From: CAYGZL01 sp964354345
Lineage (GTDB): Bacteria > Chloroflexota > Anaerolineae > Anaerolineales > UBA4823
Length of the DNA stretch: 64,000 nt
Assembly: GCA_964354345.1 (NCBI GenBank)
Contig: CAYGZL010000146.1
Coordinates: 83,031 to 147,030, forward strand
Direction: 5' to 3'
This document shows positions 15,847 to 23,902 of the stretch, piece by piece. Position numbers and translations under genes: made by a program. The notes under the pieces are model-generated. The model saw only the letters and a program-made list of their open reading frames with translations. It ran no database searches and was not told the origin of the DNA. Position 1 is the first letter of the stretch, and every line of letters begins with the position of its first letter.

Positions 15847-15880
15847 GTATCTTCCACCGCTGACCAGATAAGGTGTAAAG

Positions 15881-17215
15881 ATGAACCGGCGTTTTTGGTT
15901 TTGGATCTTTTTTATAGCCAGCCTTTTATGGCCAACCTGGACTATCCGGGTGAGTGCGCAGACCGAGAACCCGCAGGTGTTAGTTCTGAAAGCAGACGGG
16001 GCACTCACTCCTGCGATGCTGGAATACTTGAAGCGTGGTATTCGCACCGCCGAAGGTGAGCAGGCCGAATTGATAATATTTCAGCTCAACACACCGGGGG
16101 GTAGTTTAACGTTGATGAATGAGATGGTGCAGGTTATCCGCGCCAGTGCAGTACCCGTCGTCGTTTATATCGCCCCGCGCGGGGCGATGGCTGGTAGTGC
16201 GGGCACGATGATAACCCTGGCTGGGCACGCGGCAGCCATGGCGCCAGAGACTACCATTGGCGCGGCCAGTCCGGTCGGTCCTGGAGGGGAGGATTTGAAC
16301 CAAACAGCCGAGGCTAAGGAGAAGGAAATTCTCAAAGCCACAGTGCGCTCCCTGGCCGCACAGCGCGGTCCGGCGGCTGTGCAACTGGCTGAGGCGACGA
16401 TCGAGTCTGCCCGGGCAGCCTCGGCTCAGGAGGCCTTTCAGGTGAGACTGATTGATATCATTGCCAACAATGAGTCTGCCTTACTCCGGCAACTTGACGG
16501 TTTTCGAGTTCAACTACCTGAGGGAGAACGTGTATTACACACAATGGATGCTCAGGTGACTGAGTTTCCATCTTCCTTCGTCGAACAACTCCTTTCCATG
16601 ATGACGAACCCTAATATCGTATTTGTGCTGTTGTTGGTTGGCTTCCAGGCGATCTTGATTGAAATCGCCAGCCCAGGTGGGTGGGTAGCCGGGTTTATTG
16701 GCGTAATATGCCTGGCCTTATCCGGTTATGGATTGGGGATCTTGCCAATTAACTGGTTCGGGATCATTTTCTTAATTACAGCGTTTGTGTTGTTCATTTT
16801 AGACATCAAAGCACCCACACACGGGGCGCTGACTGTCGCCGGTGTGGCGTCGTTGATCGTGGGTTCACTGGTGTTGTTCAATAGTCCCAGCGTGCCAACT
16901 TTCCAGCGTGTCTCGGTGCCCTTGATTGTTGGTGTTTCGATGACGACTGGCGCTTTATTCTTCGGTGTACTGATTTTCGCCCTGCGTGCCCAGCAGACGC
17001 CCATTCGCATGGGCCACGAAGGCCTGATTGGTCACACGGGCATCGCGCGAACCGACCTGGCACCGAGTGGCATGGTCCAGTTGGCGAGTGAGCAATGGAG
17101 CGCTGAACTGGCGGAAGGAGTTGAACCGTTGCCCAAAGGAACGCGCGTAGTCGTGGAGCAAGTACGCGGTATCCACCTGGTGGTACGGAAAGCGGAAACG
17201 CCCATGGGGCATTAA
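15881..17215 (+). CDS. NfeD-family membrane serine protease (ClpP-like, long form)
   Basis: The 444-residue protein has a signal peptide (residues 1-26), a ClpP-like serine protease domain (about 30-225), several membrane helices (about 240-370) and a C-terminal OB-like NfeD domain (about 375-435). The catalytic serine is Ser106 in MAGSAGTMI, followed by TTIGAASPVG. This is the full-length NfeD (stomatin operon partner) architecture. No stomatin gene is adjacent, which is unusual for the family. It probably cleaves membrane proteins or helps membrane quality control. Confidence 0.88.
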   Translation: MNRRFWFWIFFIASLLWPTWTIRVSAQTENPQVLVLKADGALTPAMLEYLKRGIRTAEGEQAELIIFQLNTPGGSLTLMNEMVQVIRASAVPVVVYIAPRGAMAGSAGTMITLAGHAAAMAPETTIGAASPVGPGGEDLNQTAEAKEKEILKATVRSLAAQRGPAAVQLAEATIESARAASAQEAFQVRLIDIIANNESALLRQLDGFRVQLPEGERVLHTMDAQVTEFPSSFVEQLLSMMTNPNIVFVLLLVGFQAILIEIASPGGWVAGFIGVICLALSGYGLGILPINWFGIIFLITAFVLFILDIKAPTHGALTVAGVASLIVGSLVLFNSPSVPTFQRVSVPLIVGVSMTTGALFFGVLIFALRAQQTPIRMGHEGLIGHTGIARTDLAPSGMVQLASEQWSAELAEGVEPLPKGTRVVVEQVRGIHLVVRKAETPMGH

Positions 17216-17242
17216 TCTCAGGCTGGATGGAGATTTTATTAT

Positions 17243-18202
17243 ATGCCTTTTACACCTACACGTGACCGGATCAAGCCGGAAGAGACTGGTGCGATTCCCA
17301 TGCGCCGCCCGGAGTGGATTCGGGTGCGCGCCCCCTCGGGCGAAACTTATCAAAATCTTGTTCACCTGATGCGTAGCAAATCGCTACACACGGTTTGTGA
17401 AGAGGCCATGTGCCCAAACATGGGTGAATGTTGGGGCTCTGGTACAGCCACTTTTTTGATGATGGGCGATATCTGCACGCGTTCGTGCGGCTTTTGTGAT
17501 ATCAAGCGCGGCCAACCTTCCCCCTTAGATTGGCTGGAACCAAAGCGAGTGGCTGAGGCGGTCATGTCCATGAACCTAAAGCATGCGGTTATTACCAGTG
17601 TGAATCGGGATGACCGCGCAGATGGGGGTGCGCCGATCTTTGCCATGGTTATTCGCCATATCCGCCAGGTGCATCCGGGTTGCTCAATTGAAGTCCTGAT
17701 CCCCGATTTCAAGGGTAGCCTGGAAGCGCTTAAGATTGTGATGGACGCACGCCCGGAGATTCTCAATCATAACGTAGAGACAGTGCCACGCCTGTTCAAA
17801 GCTGTGCAACCACAGGATCGCTATGAGTGGGCAGCGGTCACATTAGGGAATGCACGTAAGCTGGACCCGGAGGTATTGACGAAATCAGGCATCATGGTTG
17901 GTTTAGGTGAAACCATCGAGGAAGTAAAGGAGGTAATGCGTGACCAGCGCAGCTGGGGGGTGGATATTTTAACAATTGGTCAATATCTGCAGCCAAGTAA
18001 GAAGCATCTGCCTGTCGCTCGTTATTACACCCTCGAGGAATTTGCCGATTTAAAAGAGTTCGCCTACCAGCTTGGCTTCAAGTGGGTAGAGTGCGCGCCA
18101 TTGGTGCGCTCGTCCTATCATGCAGCTGAGCAGGTGCGTGCTTTAAGTATCGTACATCGGAAGTTATATGGCGAGTTAGCGACTGACCCGCCAGGGAGTT
18201 GA
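17243..18202 (+). CDS. lipA: lipoyl synthase
   Basis: The 319-residue radical-SAM enzyme has both cluster motifs. The auxiliary cluster cysteines are Cys52, Cys57 and Cys63 (CEEAMCPNMGEC), and the radical-SAM cluster is Cys78, Cys82 and Cys85 (CTRSCGFC). The C-terminal PLVRSSYHA holds the conserved serine that ligates the auxiliary cluster. It inserts two sulfurs into octanoyl groups to make lipoyl cofactors. No lipB or lipM is in the window. Confidence 0.95.
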   Translation: MPFTPTRDRIKPEETGAIPMRRPEWIRVRAPSGETYQNLVHLMRSKSLHTVCEEAMCPNMGECWGSGTATFLMMGDICTRSCGFCDIKRGQPSPLDWLEPKRVAEAVMSMNLKHAVITSVNRDDRADGGAPIFAMVIRHIRQVHPGCSIEVLIPDFKGSLEALKIVMDARPEILNHNVETVPRLFKAVQPQDRYEWAAVTLGNARKLDPEVLTKSGIMVGLGETIEEVKEVMRDQRSWGVDILTIGQYLQPSKKHLPVARYYTLEEFADLKEFAYQLGFKWVECAPLVRSSYHAAEQVRALSIVHRKLYGELATDPPGS

Positions 18203-18205
18203 TCT

Positions 18206-18931
18206 GTGCGGCGGATAACCCAGAAACTACTGCTCTGCATTGCTTTGATTTCAGGACTTTTGCTGGCAGCTTGCAAGTTGCAGGCGCCAGCCGGAGCCAT
18301 TACGCCCTCCCAGGCGCCACAGGCGGTTTTTACTGCTGCGGCGCAAACGGCTGAGGCGATGCGTTTCGCTACTATCTCGGCTGTCCCACCGACCTCGCTG
18401 CCGATGTCTTCCACTCCGATCATTCCTTCAGCCAGCCCGACTGCTACCTGGACACTTACACCTGCTTTTACTGCAACACCAACCTTGACAAAAACACCAG
18501 CGGGTTGGAATATGGCGGAATTTTTAGAGGATGTGACCGTAAAGGACGGAACACAGTTCTCGCCTGGTCAGGCTTTCGTTAAAATCTGGCGTTTGAAGAA
18601 TGTCGGTACTACGGTTTGGACGACTGCCTACACGTTGATTATTGCCACGGGTGAACAGATGAGCGGGGCAGCTTCATCTTTCCTGCCAGCTCAGGCTTCT
18701 CCGGGTGAGACCCTGGTTCTCTCGTTGAACCTGGTAGCCCCCCTTCAAGCTGGGCATTATCGGGGTTACTGGTCCTTGAAAGCGCCAGATGGCCAGGTAT
18801 TTGGAGTTGGTGCGGCCTATAACGAACCGATTTGGGTGGATATTGTCGTGGTCAACGGGGCGACTCCGACTATCACTCCCGCCCCTACGCTTCTACATAC
18901 GCCCACAGGGACAATTACCCCCTCTCCTTGA
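18206..18931 (+). CDS. lipoprotein with NBR1-type Ig-like domain
   Basis: The 241-residue protein starts at a GTG with GGGAGTTG upstream, 3 bp after lipA. It has a lipoprotein signal peptide (LLAAC, Cys23), a Thr/Pro/Ser-rich linker, and a C-terminal Ig-like domain of the NBR1 (next to BRCA1) family (about residues 105-215). That domain shows the pattern F.KIWRLKNVGTTVWT.. and AGHYRGYWSLKAPDG.VFG. Such domains are frequent in secreted proteins of Anaerolineae. A surface-exposed binding role is likely; the ligand is unknown. Confidence 0.82.
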   Translation: MRRITQKLLLCIALISGLLLAACKLQAPAGAITPSQAPQAVFTAAAQTAEAMRFATISAVPPTSLPMSSTPIIPSASPTATWTLTPAFTATPTLTKTPAGWNMAEFLEDVTVKDGTQFSPGQAFVKIWRLKNVGTTVWTTAYTLIIATGEQMSGAASSFLPAQASPGETLVLSLNLVAPLQAGHYRGYWSLKAPDGQVFGVGAAYNEPIWVDIVVVNGATPTITPAPTLLHTPTGTITPSP

Positions 18932-18967
18932 ACATCGGAGTAATAGCGGCTCCCGTTTAAGTTTTCA

Positions 18968-20059
18968 ATGGATAACTCACGATTGGTTGGGTTAGCTCAA
19001 ACAATCAAAGCAGAAGCGCACCGGTTGGGTTTTATTATGGCGGGAATAACATCCGCAGCCCCCCCGCCACACTACCCGGTCTTCGAATACTGGTTAGCGG
19101 CACGTCGACATGGCGAAATGAGTTATTTGGCGAGCGAACGTTCGCGCCAACGCCGGGCTGATCCGCGCCAGATTTTACCGGATTGTCGCTCAATCCTGGT
19201 TTTAGGCGTAAGGTATCCGGCGCCGGATTCTATACCGTTCCCTCCTGGCGAGGCAGGTCGGGTTCCAACGGGGCGGGTGGCGGCTTATGCCTGGGGGGCT
19301 GATTATCATGGCTTATTGGGAGGACGGTTACGAGCTCTGGTAAATTCCATCGAGAGTCAAGCTGGGCGAGCAGTGCCGAATCGTTGGTATACCGATACGG
19401 GTCCGCTGTTGGAGCGCGACCTGGCTCAGCGCGCTGGTTTGGGGTGGATCGGCAAGAACACCTGCTTGATCCATCCGCGTCTGGGCTCGTATTTTATATT
19501 AGCTGAAATCTTATTGGGATTAGAACTGGAACCGGATGTTCCTTTTATGGCTGACCGTTGTGGAAGCTGCACCGCTTGCCTGGCAGCCTGCCCGACAGGC
19601 TGCATCTTGCCGGATCGCACGCTAGATGCACGGCGGTGTATTTCTTACCTGACCATTGAATTGAAAGGGGAAATACCGGGTGATCTGCGTCCAAGGATGG
19701 GGGAATGGGTTTTCGGCTGCGATATTTGCCAACAGGTTTGTCCATGGAATCAGCGGTGGGCAGTTTCTCCAGGCGACCCAGCTCTGGTAGCGCGGCCCGG
19801 TGTTCCCCACCCTGACCTGGTACAGGAGTTGTCCCTGACGATGGAGGCCTTTACTCAAAAGTTCAGGGGCAGTCCTATACAGCGCACCCACCGGCGCGGC
19901 TACCTGCGCAATGTCGCAGTGGCTTTGGGCAATTCTGGCTGCCCGTCCGCACGATCCGCGCTAGAACGCGCTGCCCAGGCCGATCCGGAGCCGTTGGTGC
20001 GAGCGCATGCGACCTGGGCGCACGATCTGTTGGCGAAGCGTGCTGACCGCCTGGGTTAA
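18968..20059 (+). CDS. queG: epoxyqueuosine reductase
   Basis: The 363-residue protein contains the QueG cobalamin-binding N-terminal half with YTDTGPLLERDLAQRAGLGWIG. Two [4Fe-4S] motifs follow: Cys198, Cys201, Cys204, Cys208 (CGSCTACLAACPTGC) and Cys251, Cys254, Cys258 (CDICQQVCPWN). A HEAT-like C-terminal segment follows these motifs. It reduces epoxyqueuosine to queuosine in tRNA, the last step of Q synthesis. It uses cobalamin; no other queuosine gene is nearby. Confidence 0.93.
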   Translation: MDNSRLVGLAQTIKAEAHRLGFIMAGITSAAPPPHYPVFEYWLAARRHGEMSYLASERSRQRRADPRQILPDCRSILVLGVRYPAPDSIPFPPGEAGRVPTGRVAAYAWGADYHGLLGGRLRALVNSIESQAGRAVPNRWYTDTGPLLERDLAQRAGLGWIGKNTCLIHPRLGSYFILAEILLGLELEPDVPFMADRCGSCTACLAACPTGCILPDRTLDARRCISYLTIELKGEIPGDLRPRMGEWVFGCDICQQVCPWNQRWAVSPGDPALVARPGVPHPDLVQELSLTMEAFTQKFRGSPIQRTHRRGYLRNVAVALGNSGCPSARSALERAAQADPEPLVRAHATWAHDLLAKRADRLG

Positions 20060-20091
20060 AGACCTGAGCGGGTAACACCCTCTTGGGGCAG

Positions 20092-20100
20092 TGTTATAAT
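20092..20100 (+). promoter_or_regulatory. extended -10 box for a leaderless transcript
   Basis: TGTTATAAT (TATAAT at 20095-20100) ends 6 nt before the ATG at 20107. Transcription from it would begin at about the start codon. No ribosome site is seen. Confidence 0.55.
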
Positions 20101-20106
20101 GCGCCC

Positions 20107-21435
20107 ATGATCCGGCGATCGCTGGCTATTGTAATCTTAGTGTTAATCGGGTTGTGTCTGTTCAGCGCGGCGCTATATCAGATACCGGCAATCCACGAGC
20201 GTCTGGCCTGGCGACTGGAAGCTCTGCAGGCAGATATTCGTTATGCCCTGAAGCCCCCCGAACAGGCTGTGTTTGTGCCGCGAGCCATGACTGTTATGCC
20301 TTCCGTCACATTAACTGCCTCGACTTTCTTGCCAACTCTGACCTTGACCACTACACCATCTCCCTTTCAAGCGCCAACCCAACCAGGGCCGACAGGCACG
20401 CCAACGCGTTCTCCAACGCCCACCATTTCACCCACTCCATTGCCGACCAAAACCAGCCTGAAAGGGGTTGTGCATGAATATCAGCTCTGGAACAATTGTG
20501 GACCGGCTAACCTGGCGATGGCGCTTTCATTCTGGGATTGGCAGGGTGATCAGCGTGTGGCAGCGGCTTTTTTGAAACCTAACCAACGTGACAAGAACGT
20601 GATGCCATATGAGATGCAAGCTTTTGTGGAGGAAGAGACTGACTTAAAAGGCGTTGTCCGTTACGCAGGTGATTTACATCTCTTGAAGACATTTCTAAGC
20701 GCCGGTTTTCCGGTTGTCGTCGAGAAGGGTTTCGAGGGGCGCGGTTTTGAAGGTTGGATGGGTCATTATGAAGTGATTACCGCTTATGATGACACCCGCC
20801 AGCGGTTTACCGCACAGGATTCTTATTACGGACCTGATCTGCCTGTGGCTTATGCTGACCTGGAAAAAAGCTGGCGGTCATTCAACTTTGCCTATTTAGT
20901 AATTTATCCAGCGCAACGTGAGACGGAGGTGCTGACCATCCTTGGTCCGCAGGCCGATGAAATCACCAATTACCAATCTGCGGCGCAGAAAGCGTCAGAC
21001 GAAATATATGCTTTGACCGACCGCGACCAATACTTTGCATGGTACAACCGCGGCAGCAGCCTGGCTCTTTTACAGGATTATGGAGGCGCAGCTCAAGCCT
21101 ATGACCAGGCCTTCGCCCTTTATCCCCAAATCCCAGAGAAGGAACGTCCCTGGCGCATGCTTTGGTACCAGACCGGCCCGTACTTTGCATACTTCGGTGT
21201 GCAACGCTATTATGATTTGATCGCTCTGGCGACGCAAACGATTGATAATGCCAACGAGCCAGCAATCGAAGAAAGTTGGTACTGGCGCGCCCGCGCTTTT
21301 TATGAGTTGTACAAATTGGAAAGTAAGCAAGAGTATTACGATCACGCGGTTGAAGATTTCCAAACCAGCCTGAAATGGCATCCCGATTTCAACCCAACTA
21401 TTTACCAGCTCAATCTACTTGGCATCAATCCTTAA
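20107..21435 (+). CDS. C39-family peptidase-like membrane-anchored protein with TPR region
   Basis: The 442-residue protein has an N-terminal membrane segment, a Thr/Pro-rich linker (about residues 60-115), a C39-like papain-fold domain (about 120-265) and a C-terminal TPR-like helical region (about 290-440). The catalytic candidates are Cys131 in WNNCGPANLAMALSFW and the His in GWMGHYEVITAYDD, with Asp downstream. It would act outside the membrane as a peptidase or peptidase-like binding protein. I chose the ATG at 20107 because the -10 box lies immediately upstream; the longer frame would start inside that promoter. Confidence 0.8.
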   Translation: MIRRSLAIVILVLIGLCLFSAALYQIPAIHERLAWRLEALQADIRYALKPPEQAVFVPRAMTVMPSVTLTASTFLPTLTLTTTPSPFQAPTQPGPTGTPTRSPTPTISPTPLPTKTSLKGVVHEYQLWNNCGPANLAMALSFWDWQGDQRVAAAFLKPNQRDKNVMPYEMQAFVEEETDLKGVVRYAGDLHLLKTFLSAGFPVVVEKGFEGRGFEGWMGHYEVITAYDDTRQRFTAQDSYYGPDLPVAYADLEKSWRSFNFAYLVIYPAQRETEVLTILGPQADEITNYQSAAQKASDEIYALTDRDQYFAWYNRGSSLALLQDYGGAAQAYDQAFALYPQIPEKERPWRMLWYQTGPYFAYFGVQRYYDLIALATQTIDNANEPAIEESWYWRARAFYELYKLESKQEYYDHAVEDFQTSLKWHPDFNPTIYQLNLLGINP

Positions 21436-21444
21436 CCCGCTATC

Positions 21445-22677
21445 ATGAGACTTTTACATTTCGCTGATGCTCATATTGATATGGCCAACTTTGGTCGCCA
21501 CGATCCTCAGACTGGGTTACCAGTGCGTGTGATGGATTTCCTGCGCTCGTTGGATACGATCGTGGATGTGGCAATGACCGAGAAAGTTGACCTGGTGATC
21601 TTTGCTGGAGATGCTTATAAGGATCGTAACCCGTCTCCGACTTATCAGCGCGAATGGGGGCGGCGGATAATGCGCCTGTCCAGGGCGGGGATTCCCACTC
21701 TGCTACTGGTGGGCAACCATGACCTGTCGCCGGCGCTTGGACGGGCGCATGCGTTAGACCCCTTTGACACCCTGGCAGTTCCCTTTGTGACGGTACTGGA
21801 CCAGCCGCGCTTCTTGACACCTGCTGATTTACATGGCTTGCCTGTGCAGGTGATCGCACTACCCTGGATCACCCGCTCTGGGCTGATGGCACAATTGGAT
21901 TTGCGCGGCGAAAAGAGCCTGGTGTTCGAGGAACTGGAAAAACGACTGACTGAATTGGTGCAATTTTGGTTAGAAGGCGCCGATCCCAATTTACCAATAA
22001 TCTTGACGGCGCACTGTTCTGTGCAGGGGGCTGTCTACGGCGGTGAACGCACGGTTATGTTAGGCAGTGACCTGGTGCTGCCAGGTTCGCTGGTGAGGGA
22101 TCCTCGACTGGCATATGTTGCCCTGGGTCATATTCATAAGCCGCAGGATCTCAACCAGGGCGGCCAGCCGCCAGTGATCTATCCCGGTTCGATCGAGCGG
22201 GTAGATTTCGGGGAAGCCCAAGATGACAAATATTTTATTATTGCCCACGTTGGTGATGAGGATACGCGTGTCGAATGGCGCCAGTTGACCGGCATCCGAC
22301 CATTTATTGACCGTTTTGTGCGGCTTGATCGCCCTGAAGGGATTATGGATCAAATAATTGGCGCGTTGCCTGGTGTGGAAGCTATGGAACAGGCCATCCT
22401 GCGCCTGGTATTGGAGTACCCGCGAGAGTGGGAAGCGTTGATCGATGAGGCAGCGTTGCGCGAGCTGGCTGCGCCTTGTTTTGAGTTTCACCTGGTGAAA
22501 CGGCCCCAAATGGCGACGCGCGTACGGCTGCCCGAAGATCATACGATTGGCAGCCTGACACCGCTTGAGTTACTTGATTTGTATTGGCGCGCCAACCATG
22601 TAAAGCCAACCGACCAGGAAGCATTGAATAAGTTAGCACAGGAAGTGATTCAGTACGTGGAAGGGGAACACCATTAA
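21445..22677 (+). CDS. sbcD: SbcD/Mre11-type DNA repair exonuclease
   Basis: The 410-residue metallophosphoesterase has the motifs FADAHID, FAGDAYKD, VGNHDL, LTAHCSVQGA and ALGHIHKPQ in order. These are the metal-binding motifs of Mre11/SbcD. A capping domain follows. It processes DNA ends together with SbcC. The sbcC gene is present in this window but 13 kb away (35757), which is unusual since the two are normally adjacent. It starts 9 bp after the C39 gene stop. Confidence 0.9.
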   Translation: MRLLHFADAHIDMANFGRHDPQTGLPVRVMDFLRSLDTIVDVAMTEKVDLVIFAGDAYKDRNPSPTYQREWGRRIMRLSRAGIPTLLLVGNHDLSPALGRAHALDPFDTLAVPFVTVLDQPRFLTPADLHGLPVQVIALPWITRSGLMAQLDLRGEKSLVFEELEKRLTELVQFWLEGADPNLPIILTAHCSVQGAVYGGERTVMLGSDLVLPGSLVRDPRLAYVALGHIHKPQDLNQGGQPPVIYPGSIERVDFGEAQDDKYFIIAHVGDEDTRVEWRQLTGIRPFIDRFVRLDRPEGIMDQIIGALPGVEAMEQAILRLVLEYPREWEALIDEAALRELAAPCFEFHLVKRPQMATRVRLPEDHTIGSLTPLELLDLYWRANHVKPTDQEALNKLAQEVIQYVEGEHH

Positions 22678-22742
22678 TAAATAGTGGATGTAAAGCAAGT
22701 ATAATAAAAAGTTAATCAATCTTCCCTTTGGAGGCAACGCCT

Positions 22743-23411
22743 ATGTTCGTAAGCGATTACATGACCTCAAACCCCGTCACAATCCCCCCCGATCATAACT
22801 ATCCCCAGGCTATTAGTGTGATTCGTAAACAAAAAATCCGCCACCTGCCAGTAATCGAAAACGGTCGTTTGGTTGGGATTGTGGTTGAGAAAGATTTGTT
22901 ATCCAACCAACCTTCGCCTGCCACTACGCTGAGTGTCTATGAGATCTACTCACTCCTGGAGGTGTTACGGATACGGCAAATGATGAGTCGACCGGTAATC
23001 ACAGTGGAAGGCGATTGTCCAATCGAAGAAGCCGCCCGCATTATGGTGGAAAACAAGGTTAGCTGTCTGCCAGTGATGGCTGGCGAGACTCTGGTAGGTA
23101 TCATCACCGAGACAGATATCTTCAAAATCCTGGTAGAAGTGCTGGGCGGCGGCGAAGAAGGCTACCGGATGACCGTGTATATCCCTGATAAAGTGGGGCA
23201 GCTCGCCAGCCTGAGCGGTCGAATAGCTGAAGTGGGTGGAAATATCGTGGCTGTTACGAACACCCGGATCTTGAAAAATGAGAAACGGGAGGTCACGATC
23301 AAAACAATCGGTATTGAGCGGGATACTTTGGTAGCGCTGGCAAAAGACATTGGGGGAGAGGTGCGCGCAGTGTACCCCACGATCCGTTACCAGCCGCGTC
23401 TGTTCGGATAA
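22743..23411 (+). CDS. CBS-domain pair with C-terminal ACT domain (AcuB-like)
   Basis: The 222-residue protein has two CBS domains (about residues 1-60 and 75-135, each with xxxMxxxPVxV.. and VGIVxExD patterns) and an ACT-like C-terminal domain (about 140-215, VYIPDKVGQLASLSGRIAEVGGNI). It probably binds an adenine nucleotide and an amino acid or similar ligand as a regulator. I start at the ATG at 22743 after GGAGG; a TATAAT at 22700-22705 may be its promoter. Target unknown. Confidence 0.85.
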   Translation: MFVSDYMTSNPVTIPPDHNYPQAISVIRKQKIRHLPVIENGRLVGIVVEKDLLSNQPSPATTLSVYEIYSLLEVLRIRQMMSRPVITVEGDCPIEEAARIMVENKVSCLPVMAGETLVGIITETDIFKILVEVLGGGEEGYRMTVYIPDKVGQLASLSGRIAEVGGNIVAVTNTRILKNEKREVTIKTIGIERDTLVALAKDIGGEVRAVYPTIRYQPRLFG

Positions 23412-23425
23412 AGTATAAACAAAAG

Positions 23426-23890
23426 ATGGATTCCATGAGCATCAAGGCACAATTGGAAAGCAAGTTAAAAGAGGCCATGCGCGTTCAGGACGACCTGCGT
23501 AAACGCACTCTGCGGATGGCACTGGCCGCGATTCGTCTGGCTGAGGTTGAAAAAGGCAGCGCTTTAGACGATACAGCGATCGTTTCGATCTTGCAGAAGG
23601 AGCTCAAGACGCGGCAAGAAGCGATCAGCGATGCTCAACGAGCCGGTCGCGCCGAATTAGTCGCCGAGGCAATCGCTGAAATGGGCGTCCTGCAGGAGTA
23701 CTTACCGCAACAACTCAGTGCGGAAGAATTGGAAAGCCTGGCGCGCCAGGTAATCAGTGAAATCGGTGCGACTTCGGTGAAGGAGATGGGGTTAGTGATG
23801 AAAAGCCTGCTCCCGCGTTTGCAGGGACGCGCCTCCGGCGATCAAGCCAGCCAGATTGTACGTAAGTTGTTAACCTTGGGTAGATCATAA
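23426..23890 (+). CDS. YqeY/GatB-tail domain protein
   Basis: The 154-residue protein matches the YqeY family: KxKEAMRVQDDLRKRTLRM at the start, EKGSALDD, a central EYLPQQLSAEEL, and C-terminal LPRLQGRASGDQASQIV. The fold is shared with the tail of GatB. Its role is tentative, probably tRNA-related. It sits between the CBS-ACT protein and PgpH. The first ATG at 23426 could be replaced by the ATG at 23435. Confidence 0.9.
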   Translation: MDSMSIKAQLESKLKEAMRVQDDLRKRTLRMALAAIRLAEVEKGSALDDTAIVSILQKELKTRQEAISDAQRAGRAELVAEAIAEMGVLQEYLPQQLSAEELESLARQVISEIGATSVKEMGLVMKSLLPRLQGRASGDQASQIVRKLLTLGRS

Positions 23891-23902
23891 GCCCCAAGGC
23901 AT

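Noticed and set aside
18400..18500. short Thr/Pro-type codon repeats suggestive of a CRISPR or tandem array
   Set aside because: They are low-complexity coding linkers without regular spacers; no CRISPR repeat or cas gene exists in the window.
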